Part shown: piece after piece, positions 1-11,264 of the stretch
How the letters are laid out: each line of letters starts with the position of its first letter
How positions within the stretch are numbered: the first letter of the stretch is position 1
Origin: Sphingomonas sp.
GTDB lineage: Bacteria > Pseudomonadota > Alphaproteobacteria > Sphingomonadales > Sphingomonadaceae
DNA: 64,000 nucleotides
NCBI RefSeq assembly: GCF_024508665.1
Contig: NZ_JANINP010000001.1
Span: 434,001-498,000, forward strand
Direction: 5' to 3'
Translations under genes and position numbers: made by a program
Notes under the pieces: model-generated
Told to the model about the DNA's origin: nothing
The model's database searches: none
Seen by the model: only the letters and a program-made list of their open reading frames with translations

Positions 1-2
1 TG

Positions 3-128
3 TCGGCGGTGATCGAAGCCGTCGATGGAAGCAAATCCTATTGGGCCATACACCATCCGCCGGGTAAACCAGATTTCCACAACGCGGATTGCTTTGCTGC
101 GCGTGTCGCGGCACCCCAGCATCCATGA
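3..128 (+). CDS. 3' end of a DOMON-like domain protein (partial)
   Basis: The reading frame is open from the window edge and encodes the last 41 residues of a protein, ending at a TGA at 126-128. The tail contains YWAIHHPPGKPDFHNADCF, which resembles the C-terminus of DOMON-like proteins common in sphingomonads, but this family call is from memory. The stop overlaps the ATG of the next gene in an ATGA (125-128), so the two genes are probably translationally coupled. The N-terminal part lies outside the window, so the function cannot be read here. Confidence 0.55.
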   Translation, partial: SAVIEAVDGSKSYWAIHHPPGKPDFHNADCFAARVAAPQHP

Positions 129-1321
129 AATTCGGTATCGACCGGCTGCTCGCCGACCCAGAGCTCAGGAAACCGCTAGACGGTAAGCGCGTGGCCTTGC
201 TCGCGCACCCCGCCTCGGTCACCGCGGACCTGACGCATTCGCTCGACGCTTTGGTCGCGGCGGGCCTCAACGTCTCCGCCGTATTCGGGCCGCAGCACGG
301 CGTGCGTGGCGACCTGCAGGACAATATGATGGAGTCGCCCGACTTCACCGATCCCACGTACGGCATGCCGGTGTTCAGTCTGTACGGAGAGGTGCGCCGC
401 CCGACCGGCCAGTCGATGGGGACGTTCGACACGATCCTGATCGACTTGCAGGATGTCGGGTGCCGCATCTACACCTTCGTCACGACATTGCTCTACGTGC
501 TCGAAGCCGCGGCGGAGCATGGCAAGTCGGTATGGGTGCTCGATCGCCCCAATCCCGCGGGCCGCCCGATCGAGGGACTGACCCTGCGGCCGGGCTGGGA
601 AAGTTTCGTCGGCGCTGGGCCGATGCCGATGCGGCACGGCATGACCCTGGGCGAGATGGGCCACTGGTTCATCGACCATTACAAGCTCGACGTCGACTAT
701 CGGGTGATCGCGATGGAGGGCTGGAAACCTGATGCCGCCGCCGGTTTCGGTTGGCCGCCCGAACGGCCCTGGATCAATCCCAGCCCCAACGCCGCCAACG
801 TCAATATGGCGCGCGCTTATGCCGGGACAGTGATGCTTGAAGGCACGAACTTGAGCGAGGGACGCGGGACGACACGCCCCCTCGAACTATTTGGAGCGCC
901 GGATATAGATGCGCGCGCGGTCATCGCCGAAATGCGCCGGATCGCTCCGCAATGGCTCGACGGCTGCACGCTGCGCGATCTCTGGTTTCAGCCGACTTTC
1001 CACAAGCATGTCGGCCACTTGTGCAACGGCGTGTTCATCCACGCCGAGGGCCCGGCCTATGATCATGAGGTGTTCCGCCCGTGGCGGGTACAAGCGCTGG
1101 CATTCAAGGCGATCCGTACGCTGTACGGCGATTACGATCTCTGGCGCGATTTCGCGTATGAATATGTCTTCGACAAACTGGCGATCGACGTCATCAACGG
1201 CGGTCCCGATCTGCGCGAATGGGTCGACGATGCGGCGGCGCTGCCGGGCGATCTCGATTCGCTCACCGTTCCCGATGAGGCAGTCTGGGCCGAAGCGCGG
1301 CGCCCGCACCTGCTCTATTGA
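125..1321 (+). CDS. DUF1343 / NamZ-type exo-beta-N-acetylmuramidase
   Basis: 398 residues, full length for the DUF1343 (YbbC/NamZ) family, whose Bacillus subtilis member removes N-acetylmuramic acid from the non-reducing end of peptidoglycan fragments. Conserved segments are FGPQHGV (54-60), DLQDVGCRIYTF (108-119), LDRPNP (139-144) and EGTNLSEGRGT further on. I chose the ATG at 125, not an in-frame TTG at 89, because it gives the ATGA overlap with the upstream gene and matches the family start. No signal peptide is obvious, so it probably acts in the cytosol on recycled wall fragments, although many relatives are exported. No other wall-recycling gene is adjacent. Confidence 0.85.
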   Translation: MKFGIDRLLADPELRKPLDGKRVALLAHPASVTADLTHSLDALVAAGLNVSAVFGPQHGVRGDLQDNMMESPDFTDPTYGMPVFSLYGEVRRPTGQSMGTFDTILIDLQDVGCRIYTFVTTLLYVLEAAAEHGKSVWVLDRPNPAGRPIEGLTLRPGWESFVGAGPMPMRHGMTLGEMGHWFIDHYKLDVDYRVIAMEGWKPDAAAGFGWPPERPWINPSPNAANVNMARAYAGTVMLEGTNLSEGRGTTRPLELFGAPDIDARAVIAEMRRIAPQWLDGCTLRDLWFQPTFHKHVGHLCNGVFIHAEGPAYDHEVFRPWRVQALAFKAIRTLYGDYDLWRDFAYEYVFDKLAIDVINGGPDLREWVDDAAALPGDLDSLTVPDEAVWAEARRPHLLY

Positions 1322-1459
1322 CCATCGGATAGGCCGAAAACGCCCTCAAAACCGCATTCTATCGCGAGTCGCTCCCCTTTGATCCCAAAACGGGTGCATC
1401 GCGTCATCAGCATGACATGGTTTGTGGATAACCGAATCGCGGGGATCGGGATCGCACCA

Positions 1460-1606
1460 ATGGAATCAGATATTCGTTTTTATGCGCGCCGGGTCGCGCA
1501 GGAGCGCATCGCCGCGAAGAACGCGGTGACCGCGGAAGCGCGCGCGCGGCGGCTGGAACTCGCCGAGAAGTTTCAGGAAAAACTCACGCAGCTTGAGGCG
1601 TGCTGA
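1460..1606 (+). CDS. small hypothetical protein, 48 residues
   Basis: A short, charged, alanine- and arginine-rich protein starting MESDIRFYARRVAQERIAA, predicted to be mostly helical. The ATG at 1460 lies about 9 bases after a G-rich stretch (ggggatcggg, 1441-1450) that could serve as ribosome binding site. The frame is open upstream to a TTG at 1379, but that extension does not look like coding protein. Similar short helical proteins with an RFY/RRA start occur in sphingomonads; no function is known to me. It ends 26 bases from the convergent vWA gene. Confidence 0.6.
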   Translation: MESDIRFYARRVAQERIAAKNAVTAEARARRLELAEKFQEKLTQLEAC

Positions 1607-1632
1607 AGTTCGACTTCTTATAGGCCTCGGCC

Positions 1633-2811
1633 TTACCGCTTGCGCGTCAGCTCACGCATGGCGTCATCCAATCCTGCGAGCGCCAGCGGGTACATGCGGT
1701 CGTTCATCAGCTCGCGGACGATCTTGATCGATTGCGAATAGCCCCATTGCTCTTCCTTGATCGGGTTGAGCCACACGGCAGCGGGATAGGTGGTGGTGAG
1801 CCGATGCATCCACACCGCGCCCGATTCTTCGTTGAAATGCTCGACCGAACCGCCCGGATGCGTGATCTCGTACGGACTCATCGATCCGTCGCCGACGATC
1901 ACCAATTTATAATCGTGGCCGAATTTGTGCAGCACGTCCCAGGTCGGCATGCGCTCGGTAAAGCGGCGGCGATTGTCCTTCCACACGCCTTCATAGGGGC
2001 AGTTGTGGAAGTAGAAGAACTCCATGTTCTTGAATTCGGACGTCGCCGCCGAGAACAATTCCTCGCATAGCTTGACCCACGGATCCATCGATCCGCCGAC
2101 GTCGAGGAACAGCAGCAATTTGACCGCATTGTGCCGCTCGGGCCGCATATGGATATCGAGCCAGCCCTGGCGCGCGGTGCCTTCGATCGTCGCGTCGAGA
2201 TCGAGTTCGTCGGCGGAGCCTTCGCGGGCGAAGCGGCGCAAGCGGCGGAGCGCGATCTTGATGTTGCGCGTGCCGAGTTCGCGTGTGCTGTCGAGATTCT
2301 TGAACTCGCGCTGGTCCCACACCTTGATCGCGCGACCGTGCTTGGATTCGCCGCCGATCCGCACGCCTTCGGGATTGTAGCCTGAATTGCCGTACGGACT
2401 GGTGCCGCCGGTGCCGATCCATTTGTTGCCGCCCTGATGGCGCTTTTCCTGTTCCTCCAGGCGCTTCTTGAGCGTTTCCATGATCTCGTCCCACGAGCCG
2501 AGCGACTTGATCTGCTCCATCTCCTCGGGCGACAGATATTTCTCGGCGATTGCCTTCAGCCAGTCGGCGGGGATTTCCGCCGGCTGGGCGCCATAGGTCG
2601 TGGCGATCCCCTTGAAGACCTTGGCAAAGACCTGATCGAAGCGGTCGAGCAGGCCCTCGTCTTTCACATAGACCGCGCGACTGAGATAATAGAAATCCTC
2701 GGGCGTGCGATCGATCACGTTCTTGTCGAGCGCTTCGAGGAGGATGAGATGCTCCTTCATGCTCGCGGGAATGCCGGCGGCGCGAAGCTCGTCGAGGAAG
2801 TTCAGAAACAT
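1633..2811 (-). CDS. vWA domain protein (CoxE-like)
   Basis: 392 residues. An N-terminal helical part (MFLNFLDELRAAGIPAS...) is followed by a von Willebrand A domain with the metal-site motif DVGGSM (D237, G239, S241) after a hydrophobic strand. The family typically partners MoxR AAA+ ATPases as a metal-dependent adaptor or chaperone, and a MoxR gene lies upstream on the same strand (4565-5425), separated by two genes. The ATG at 2811 was preferred to a GTG at 2829 and a TTG at 2847 because family members begin MFLNFLDEL. No signal peptide or membrane segment is visible, so it is presumably cytosolic. Confidence 0.82.
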   Translation of the reverse strand: MFLNFLDELRAAGIPASMKEHLILLEALDKNVIDRTPEDFYYLSRAVYVKDEGLLDRFDQVFAKVFKGIATTYGAQPAEIPADWLKAIAEKYLSPEEMEQIKSLGSWDEIMETLKKRLEEQEKRHQGGNKWIGTGGTSPYGNSGYNPEGVRIGGESKHGRAIKVWDQREFKNLDSTRELGTRNIKIALRRLRRFAREGSADELDLDATIEGTARQGWLDIHMRPERHNAVKLLLFLDVGGSMDPWVKLCEELFSAATSEFKNMEFFYFHNCPYEGVWKDNRRRFTERMPTWDVLHKFGHDYKLVIVGDGSMSPYEITHPGGSVEHFNEESGAVWMHRLTTTYPAAVWLNPIKEEQWGYSQSIKIVRELMNDRMYPLALAGLDDAMRELTRKR

Positions 2812-2871
2812 GGGTATGGTCTTACGCACCCCGAGTGCGGTACTCAATAGCCCCGCGGCGGCGGCCAGATT

Positions 2872-3441
2872 TCAGCGATAGGCGTCGATCAGCGCACCGA
2901 CATAATCCGGGTCTCGGCCGGTTAATTCCGGCGCCGCTTTCACTTTCTCGCCGTCGGTCGCGACAGGATAGATAAACCCATAAACGGGGAAGGTGGTCGA
3001 TCCCAGGCCCTCGGCATCCCGATACCAGACGCGGACTTCGCTCCAATCGTTATCGGGGCTGACATCGGTCAGCGTGACATCCTGTTCGGCATGTCCGCGC
3101 TCGCCATTCATCCGCGACCAATTAGCGTGCGTGACCATCGCCACCCGGCTGTCGATCACGCGGCTGATCACCGCCACATGGCCGAGCGGCAGCCGCGCGG
3201 TCTTGCGGAAGACAACCACCGCTCCAGCGCGCGGGATCTGGCCGCGGCGATATCGGCCCTCGGCTTGATCCCACCAGGTCCAGGCATCGCCATAGATCCG
3301 GATGCCGGATGCCGCTCGTGCGAACGGCACGCACTGCCCGACATAGTCGAGCAATGTCCCGGCGCGCGCTGGGGCGGCTACGCCCGCCAACAGGGCAAGA
3401 GCAGCCGCCGGCACGCGGAGATGGGGGGGATATCTCCTCAT
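2872..3441 (-). CDS. secreted CHAP domain amidase/peptidase
   Basis: 189 residues with a Sec-type signal peptide (basic MRRY, hydrophobic core, PARA cleavage region near residue 27). The mature part is a CHAP domain with likely catalytic Cys37 (GQCVPFAR), His88 (GHVAVI) and Asn107 (HANW). CHAP enzymes cleave peptidoglycan amide bonds, so this is probably a periplasmic wall hydrolase. The CHAP fold is almost the whole mature protein, without a separate wall-binding domain. It lies 61 bases from the vWA gene and 51 bases from the DUF817 gene on the same strand; no functional link to them is evident. Confidence 0.85.
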   Translation of the reverse strand: MRRYPPHLRVPAAALALLAGVAAPARAGTLLDYVGQCVPFARAASGIRIYGDAWTWWDQAEGRYRRGQIPRAGAVVVFRKTARLPLGHVAVISRVIDSRVAMVTHANWSRMNGERGHAEQDVTLTDVSPDNDWSEVRVWYRDAEGLGSTTFPVYGFIYPVATDGEKVKAAPELTGRDPDYVGALIDAYR

Positions 3442-3491
3442 GCCGGACCGCCATAAGGACGGTTGCCTGACCGGATGGTTGGCGGACGGGG

Positions 3492-4367
3492 TTAATCCGC
3501 CGGTGACCGTATATTTGTTTCGCCTGCGTCATGATGAATCAGCGACACCATCACTACGGAGATGATCATCAGCAGATACCAGGAGCCGAGCTTGGCGGCA
3601 CTCACCATTGCCCAGCCATGGCGCTGATTGGGGTAGGACCAGGCATGCGCGAACGTGCCGATATTCTCGGCAAACCATATGAAGAGCGCGACCAGGAAGA
3701 AGCCGAGCAGGATCGGCATCCAGCGTTCCTGGCGGAACGGCGTGAAAAAGAAACGCGACCGCCAGAACATCAGCACGATCACGGCGAACAGCAGCCAGCG
3801 TATGTCGGGCAGCCAATGGTGCGCAAAGAAGTTGACGTAGATAGCCGTGGCGAGCGCGATAAGCTGCCAGCGTGCCGGCCAGTGCGTCATGTGGATGTCG
3901 AAGATCCGCCAAATCCGGGCGATATAGCTGCCGACCGCGGCGTACATGAAGCCCGAATAGAGCGGTACAAGTCCGATATGAAGTACGCCGCCTGCGTCAT
4001 AATTCCACGATCCCGCGCGCGTCTTGAACTGTTCCATGATGGTGCCCGTGACATGGAACGCGAGGATAACCTTGGCCTCCTCCCAATTTTCCAGCCGGAA
4101 GGCGAGCATGCCGACCTGGATTACGACAGCAGCTAGCGTCAGGAAGTCGTTGCGAGCGAGCCAGATATGATCGGGGTAAAAGAAGTGGGTTCCAAGCAGC
4201 AGCGCAAGCATCAAGGCGCCGAACAGGCAGGCCCAACCTTGCTTGAACCCGAACAGCAGGAATTCGTAGACCCACGACCGCCACCCGCTGGTCGGCTGCG
4301 CCGCCTCGAGCCGCGCGCGAACGCGGGCGAAACGGGTGGCGCCTCGTTGCTGGGAAGTGTCGCTCAT
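3492..4367 (-). CDS. DUF817 family integral membrane protein
   Basis: 291 residues with about eight hydrophobic segments from residue 35 to 275 and a short cytosolic N-terminus. The pattern FHVTGTIMEQFKTRAGSW, FMYAAVGSYIARIWR and NIGTFAHAWSYPNQ is characteristic of DUF817 (Bacillus YoaT type). The function of the family is unknown. It has an ATG start (MSDTSQQRG) and sits between the CHAP gene and a palindromic repeat pair. The conserved polar residues inside membrane segments (E, H, N) suggest a small-molecule function, but this is only inference. Confidence 0.8.
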   Translation of the reverse strand: MSDTSQQRGATRFARVRARLEAAQPTSGWRSWVYEFLLFGFKQGWACLFGALMLALLLGTHFFYPDHIWLARNDFLTLAAVVIQVGMLAFRLENWEEAKVILAFHVTGTIMEQFKTRAGSWNYDAGGVLHIGLVPLYSGFMYAAVGSYIARIWRIFDIHMTHWPARWQLIALATAIYVNFFAHHWLPDIRWLLFAVIVLMFWRSRFFFTPFRQERWMPILLGFFLVALFIWFAENIGTFAHAWSYPNQRHGWAMVSAAKLGSWYLLMIISVVMVSLIHHDAGETNIRSPAD

Positions 4368-4423
4368 CGACGCGTCATGCCAGCGTAGGACGGTATCTCA
4401 AGTGGTCTCGCGGAGGAATTCAG

Positions 4424-4527
4424 CGTCACGCCGGCCTTGTGCCGGCGTCCACCGCGCCGCACGCGGGGAGCATGACGCTCTAAAGTCGAGCCAAGTGGCA
4501 TAGCGGACGCCGGGACGAGCCCGGCTG
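4424..4527. repeat. palindromic intergenic repeat pair (REP-like, CCGG family)
   Basis: Two inverted arms, cgtcacgccggccttgtgcc (from 4424) and ggacgccgggacgagcccgg (from 4505), flank about 50 bases between the MoxR and DUF817 genes. The same arm type occurs at 21402-21498 and 63484-63575, with a half copy near 25003-25025. The arms can form hairpins, like REP/BIME elements of other bacteria. It may also weaken read-through from moxR to the DUF817 gene. Confidence 0.7.
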
Positions 4528-4564
4528 AAGAATCAGATGTGTTAGATGTGCCGTAAACGCGCCC

Positions 4565-5425
4565 TCAGCGCGGACCGCCGCCCTGCTGGCGCTTGGCCAT
4601 GAAGGCCAGCCGTTCGAACAGCATCACGTCCTGCTCGTTCTTGAGCAGCGCGCCGTGGAGCGGCGGAATCGCCTTGGTCGGGTCGCGATTTTGCAGCACG
4701 TCGAGCGGCATGTCCTCGTGAAGCAGCAGCTTCAGCCAGTCGAGCAATTCGCTGGTCGACGGTTTCTTCTTGAGACCGGGCACGTCGCGGACGTCGTAGA
4801 AAATGTCCATCGCCTTCGACACCAGGATCTTCTGGATCCCGGGGAAGTGGACATCGACGATCGCCTGCATCGTGTCGCGGTCGGGGAATTTGATATAGTG
4901 GAAGAAACAGCGGCGCAGGAACGCGTCGGGCAATTCCTTTTCGTTGTTCGAGGTAATGACGACGATTGGCCGTTCGGCCGCCCGCACCGTCTCCTTGGTC
5001 TCGTAGACATGGAATTCCATGCGATCGAGTTCCTGGAGCAGGTCGTTGGGGAATTCGATGTCAGCCTTGTCGATCTCGTCGATCAGCAGCACGGGGACCT
5101 GGGGCGAGGTGAACGCCTCCCAGAGCTTTCCCTTGCGGATATAGTTGGAAATGTCGTGGACGCGCTCGTCGCCAAGCTGGCCGTCGCGCAGGCGAGCGAC
5201 CGCGTCATATTCGTACAGGCCCTGCTGTGCCTTGGTCGTCGACTTGACGTTCCACTCGATGAGCGGCGCATCGACCGCCTTCGCGATCTCATAGGCGAGC
5301 ACCGTCTTGCCGGTGCCGGGCTCGCCCTTGACCAGCAATGGACGGCGAAGAGTCACCGCCGCGTTGACCGCGACCTTCAGGTCCTCGGTCGCGACATAGC
5401 TCTGGGTGCCTTCGAAGCGAATCAT
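4565..5425 (-). CDS. MoxR family AAA+ ATPase
   Basis: 286 residues covering a single AAA+ module: Walker A GEPGTGKT (34-41), Walker B LLIDEIDKAD with D116/E117, a sensor 1 region VITSNNEKELPDAFLRRC with arginine finger, and a C-terminal lid. MoxR ATPases act with vWA proteins to mature or activate metalloenzymes and complexes; the vWA gene at 1633-2811 is the probable partner. I chose the ATG at 5425; a GTG one codon upstream (5428) is possible. The gene ggggacagtg precedes the ATG and can serve as ribosome binding site. Cytosolic. The substrate complex cannot be named from this window. Confidence 0.9.
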   Translation of the reverse strand: MIRFEGTQSYVATEDLKVAVNAAVTLRRPLLVKGEPGTGKTVLAYEIAKAVDAPLIEWNVKSTTKAQQGLYEYDAVARLRDGQLGDERVHDISNYIRKGKLWEAFTSPQVPVLLIDEIDKADIEFPNDLLQELDRMEFHVYETKETVRAAERPIVVITSNNEKELPDAFLRRCFFHYIKFPDRDTMQAIVDVHFPGIQKILVSKAMDIFYDVRDVPGLKKKPSTSELLDWLKLLLHEDMPLDVLQNRDPTKAIPPLHGALLKNEQDVMLFERLAFMAKRQQGGGPR

Positions 5426-5488
5426 CACTGTCCCCGAATTTTTCGAAACTCGGGTTTGCTTAGGGCGGGTCCGACGAGAAAGGCAAGC

Positions 5489-6154
5489 TCAGCCGCGGTC
5501 GCGCGCGCTCTTGCGGGCTTCGGCCAGGTCCCACAGCGCGCGATGCTGGGCGAGCAGCTGTTGCGCGCCAAAGCTCATCGCGCGCTCGACCGGCGCCTCG
5601 GCAGCCAGTGTCACAGCGATCGTCTGCGTCTCGGCGTCGATCGGCAGGTTCGACGGCAGCGGCGCGAAGCCGGCGCGATCGGCGGCGGCACCCATCAGCG
5701 CGCGTACCGCGTGCCAGTCGAGGACCAATGCGATCGACGCACCCACCGCGCACCCGGCGCGATCGGACTGCGCCAGCATGTCGAGCGCGTGGCGCTGCGC
5801 GTTGACCGCGGCTTCCGATTCGGCCTGGCCCGGAGTGGAGGGGATTGGTCCCGCCGCTGCGGTGAGACGTGCGAGCAAGGCGCGTTCGTCGGCGAACGCC
5901 TCGCACGCCGCTTCCAGCCACGGCTGCGCCGTCTGGCTGTGCCCATGGCCGACCGCATGATCGATCACGCCTGGATGGCGCCCGTGCAGGGCGCATAGCA
6001 GGTGGATCGCGTCAGCGAGGTCGCGCGTCGGAGCACCCGGCGCGCACATGGCGCGGATGAACGGGTGGCGTGCGCTGCCATCGGCATCGGCGAGCGCCGC
6101 GAGCACGCTCCAGCCGCCACCGCGGCGATCAAATGATAGTGTTTCGACTGACAT
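5489..6154 (-). CDS. uncharacterised sphingomonad protein (possibly DUF6975)
   Basis: 221 residues, alanine-rich and mainly helical, without signal peptide or membrane segments. It contains HPFIRAMCAPGAPTRDLADA near the N-terminus and a histidine cluster (HGRHPGVIDHAVGHGHS) around residue 60-75 that could bind metal. I recognise it as a sphingomonad-restricted protein, perhaps DUF6975, but assign no function. The start at 6154 (MSVETLSF) follows a good ribosome binding site (ggggaacc); an upstream extension to 6463 has no coding character. It is probably the first gene of the reverse group that continues with moxR 63 bases downstream. Confidence 0.7.
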   Translation of the reverse strand: MSVETLSFDRRGGGWSVLAALADADGSARHPFIRAMCAPGAPTRDLADAIHLLCALHGRHPGVIDHAVGHGHSQTAQPWLEAACEAFADERALLARLTAAAGPIPSTPGQAESEAAVNAQRHALDMLAQSDRAGCAVGASIALVLDWHAVRALMGAAADRAGFAPLPSNLPIDAETQTIAVTLAAEAPVERAMSFGAQQLLAQHRALWDLAEARKSARDRG

Positions 6155-6359
6155 GGTTCCCCGATGTCCAATGTGACTCCGCGCACTCTGGGGCAAAGGG
6201 ATATACCGAACCACGTAAAGACGCGGTTTATGGGCCCTTAAGTATGTCGCAACCGCCGCAGAAGTGAGGCGTTTCGGCGCAGCGTGCGGTGGGCAGCATG
6301 TTCTTGCCGGTCCCGGCGGTCGCCTGTAGCAACTTGGCGTCAGACGGGGGAGGAACGCC

Positions 6360-8051
6360 ATGACGAGATGGTGGGGAGCGCTGATTGCTCTGGCCGGTGC
6401 GGTAATCTTCGCGATCGTCGCGACGACGCCGCCGGGTCCGATGTCGGCCGATGCTCCCGCCACAGCATTCTCGGCGAGTCGCGCGATGGCGGACGTCCGC
6501 GTGATCGGCCGCGCGCCGCATCCGACTGGCAGCGCCGAGGATGCGCAGCTGCGCGACTATCTGATCACACGTCTCAAGAGCATGGGTCTGGAAGTCGCCA
6601 CCGCTACGGGCACGATGAGCCCGCAGGCCAAAAATCGCCTGGATGGGTGGCGCAAGGCAGTCGCGCCGGCGCCCCCGCTCACCAATATCGTCGCGATCCT
6701 GCCCGGCCGCGATCGCAGGCAACCGGCCGTCTTGCTGATGGCGCATCACGACAGCGTGTGGGGGTCGCCGGCCGCGGCCGACGACGGCGCGGGCGTGGCA
6801 TCGGTCCTGGAGACGATCCGCGCGATCAAGGCGGGCGCTCAGCCACGCCGCGACGTGATGGTCCTGTTTACCGATGGCGAGGAACTGGGACTGGAGGGAG
6901 CGAAATCATTCTTCGCCGGCGATCCTCGCCGCCTGCACGTCGGTGTGATCGTCAATCTGGAGACGCGCGGTGGCGGCGGACGGGCAACGATGTTCGAGAC
7001 CGGCGGCGATAACGGCGCGATGATGGACCTGTTCGGCCGGGCCGTGCGCCGGCCGGTTTCCACTTCCCTCAGCGTGTTCATCTACAAGAAGCTGCCAAAT
7101 TCCACCGACCTGACGGTAGCCAAGCAAACCGGCTATCCCGGATTCAACTTCGCGTTCATCGGCCGCCCGGGCCTCTACCATTCGCCGCTGGCGACTCCCG
7201 ATGCACTCGACCAAGGCGCGTTGCAGGATATGGGGCGTCAGACGCTCGATTTGACGCGTGCGCTGGCCGACGCGCCGGCTTTGCCGGGCAGGGCCGCCGA
7301 TCGCACCTTTTTCGACGCTTACGGCCTGTTCTTCGTCAGTTATCCGGCGGCGCTGGGCTGGGTGTTCCTGGTGATCGGGGCGGTCGGATATGGCGCCGCG
7401 GCGTGGCGGCGCGCGACGGTGGACGAGGTCGCGAAGGGAGCGGCCATGCTGCTCGCGCTGATCATTGTCGCTGCGGCAGGGCTCTACATCGTCAACGGCA
7501 TCTCGGGCGCGTGGGGCAAGGTCAATTATTACGACAGGCTCGCGGCGATTCCACTGCTTCAGGTTCAGGCATTGCTCGTCTGTCTCGCCGCATTTCTGAC
7601 GATCCGCCATTGGTTGCCGTCGCGAGTTGGCAGCACCGCCGGCGCCGCGATCCCATTGCTGGTGCTGGGTGCAATCATGCAGGCAGTGGCGCCGACCGCA
7701 TCCTATCCGCTCGCTGTGCCGTTGATGCTTGGGGGTATGGCCCTCTTGGCCGATCGCTATGCAGGCAGGAGTGTTGGGATCGCGGCGACCATCGTCGCGG
7801 CGGTGCTGGGCGTCGGCTATATGCTCGGCTTCGGCTTCTTCCTGATGCAGGCGGTGGGACCCGGTATGCCGATGGTAGCCACGCTTCCGCTAGCGATCAG
7901 CGCGGTGCTGATTCTGCCGCTGATGCCCGAACCGCGACGCGCGCTGACTGTGGCGGCGGCATTGCTGATTGTTGCGACTGGGCTTGCTCTGTGGATCCTG
8001 CTGGATCCAATTGCGCCGAGCGTCGCGGTCTACAGCGACGCGAAGAAATAG
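6360..8051 (+). CDS. membrane-anchored M28 family metallopeptidase
   Basis: 563 residues. A membrane anchor (about 6-22) is followed by a co-catalytic zinc peptidase domain: H129-x-D131 (AHHDS), D141 (AADDGAG), catalytic E174 with zinc ligand E175 (TDGEELG) and a late histidine in LYHSPLATPD. The C-terminal third (from about residue 320) has seven or more hydrophobic segments. This arrangement resembles ERMP1/Fxna-like exopeptidases. The peptidase is expected on the periplasmic side, releasing N-terminal residues. ATG with ggagg 8 bases upstream. The AraC gene follows after 111 bases that contain a GGGCGGC/GCCGCCC hairpin (8051-8084). Confidence 0.88.
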   Translation: MTRWWGALIALAGAVIFAIVATTPPGPMSADAPATAFSASRAMADVRVIGRAPHPTGSAEDAQLRDYLITRLKSMGLEVATATGTMSPQAKNRLDGWRKAVAPAPPLTNIVAILPGRDRRQPAVLLMAHHDSVWGSPAAADDGAGVASVLETIRAIKAGAQPRRDVMVLFTDGEELGLEGAKSFFAGDPRRLHVGVIVNLETRGGGGRATMFETGGDNGAMMDLFGRAVRRPVSTSLSVFIYKKLPNSTDLTVAKQTGYPGFNFAFIGRPGLYHSPLATPDALDQGALQDMGRQTLDLTRALADAPALPGRAADRTFFDAYGLFFVSYPAALGWVFLVIGAVGYGAAAWRRATVDEVAKGAAMLLALIIVAAAGLYIVNGISGAWGKVNYYDRLAAIPLLQVQALLVCLAAFLTIRHWLPSRVGSTAGAAIPLLVLGAIMQAVAPTASYPLAVPLMLGGMALLADRYAGRSVGIAATIVAAVLGVGYMLGFGFFLMQAVGPGMPMVATLPLAISAVLILPLMPEPRRALTVAAALLIVATGLALWILLDPIAPSVAVYSDAKK

Positions 8052-8162
8052 GGCGGCAAAGCAGGGCTTCGCATGACGCCGCCCACTCGTCCCAAACCGC
8101 AAGATCGGTCGAGCAAGCCGTCACCGTGAACGACTATCTGGTGCCGCCACGGAGGAAGAAGG

Positions 8163-9047
8163 ATGAAGGCGGCGCTTCGAAACTATCAGGACCGGATGCA
8201 GCGGGTGCTGGACTATATCGACCAGCATCTCGACGGCGATCTCGATCTGGAAACGGTGAGCCGCGTCGCCGCTTTCTCGAAATTCCATTTCCATCGTCAG
8301 TTCATGGCGACGTTCGAACTGTCCCTGCACCGCTATGTCCAGCTTGCCCGGATGAAGCGGGCATCGCACCAGCTCGCCCATTGCGGCGCGGACAGCGTCA
8401 CGGACATCGCGATGGACGCCGGTTACGACGCACCCGATGCCTTTGCCCGCGCCTTTCGGCAACGGTTCGGGCAATCGCCGTCATCGTTCCGGAAATCTCC
8501 CGACTGGGAACCGTGGCTTGCGGCCTTCGGGCCTCTCGACAATGCGAGGAGCAAGCTCATGCAACATAGCTTTACCCATGAAGACGTGACGATCCGGGAT
8601 ATGCCGCTGATACCGGTGGCGATCATGGAGCACCGCGGCGACCGGGCGACTTTGGGCGACACGATCCAGCGGTTCATCGCCTGGCGCAAGGCCGCCGGCC
8701 TGTCACCCGCAACCAGCCCGACGATCAACGTCTTCCGGTCCGAGCGGACGCCTGCGGTCGCGGCTGATTATGCCATGGATCTGTGCGTTGGCACCGACCA
8801 GCCGGTCGAACCGAACGAAGAGGGGATGAAGGCCGGGGTGATCCCCGGCGGCCGCTGCGCGGTACTGCGCGTCGTCGGCGCCACCAACAATATGGAGCCC
8901 GCCGCGCTCTTTCTGTATCGCGATTGGCTGCCAGCCAGCGGCGAGGAGGTGCGGGATTTTCCGATCTATTGCCGGCGGTATCTGACCTTTGCCCCCGATG
9001 CGCCAGTCCACGATGCGGTCGCGGAATTGTTCCTGCCGTTGAAATAG
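8163..9047 (+). CDS. AraC family regulator with GyrI-like effector domain
   Basis: 294 residues. The N-terminal 105 residues carry two helix-turn-helix units of the AraC/XylS type (DLDLETVSRVAAFSKFHFHR and the second helix set ending with FARAFRQRFGQSPSSFR). The C-terminal part, from about residue 135 (THEDVTIRDMPLIPVAIMEH), is a GyrI-like small-molecule-binding domain, as in the Rob/SoxS-related multidrug sensors. It probably senses a drug or metabolite, with unknown targets. ATG with ggaggaagaagg upstream. Convergent with rpoD across a palindromic repeat cluster. Confidence 0.88.
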   Translation: MKAALRNYQDRMQRVLDYIDQHLDGDLDLETVSRVAAFSKFHFHRQFMATFELSLHRYVQLARMKRASHQLAHCGADSVTDIAMDAGYDAPDAFARAFRQRFGQSPSSFRKSPDWEPWLAAFGPLDNARSKLMQHSFTHEDVTIRDMPLIPVAIMEHRGDRATLGDTIQRFIAWRKAAGLSPATSPTINVFRSERTPAVAADYAMDLCVGTDQPVEPNEEGMKAGVIPGGRCAVLRVVGATNNMEPAALFLYRDWLPASGEEVRDFPIYCRRYLTFAPDAPVHDAVAELFLPLK

Positions 9048-9051
9048 ATAG

Positions 9052-9192
9052 CCCTCTCCCGTTTACGGGAGAGGGTTGGGTGAGGGTCTTCTTTCTTCTT
9101 CCAAGCGTTTGTGGAAGCAGAAGAAAGGAGACCCTCACCCTCCCACCGCTGCGCGGCGGGTCCCTCCCTCTCCCGCAAGCGGGAGAGGGGTT
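9052..9192. repeat. palindromic repeat cluster between convergent genes
   Basis: Two hairpin-forming copies built on CCCTCTCCC...GGGAGAGGG occur at 9052-9076 and 9171-9192, and gggtgagggtctt/accctcaccc segments between them are also inverted (about 9079-9140). A related single copy follows the DUF885 gene (27335-27358). The location between two gene ends suggests a bidirectional transcription barrier, as for REP/BIME elements. Confidence 0.75.
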
Positions 9193-9196
9193 GAGT

Positions 9197-11230
<2,034 letters not shown>

Positions 11231-11264
11231 CAATTGCCCTCGGTTTTACGCGCTGTGCGTAATT

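Noticed and set aside
1379..1459. N-terminal extension of the small gene at 1460
   Set aside because: TTG start, no ribosome binding site, and the added residues look random; the ATG at 1460 has a better context.
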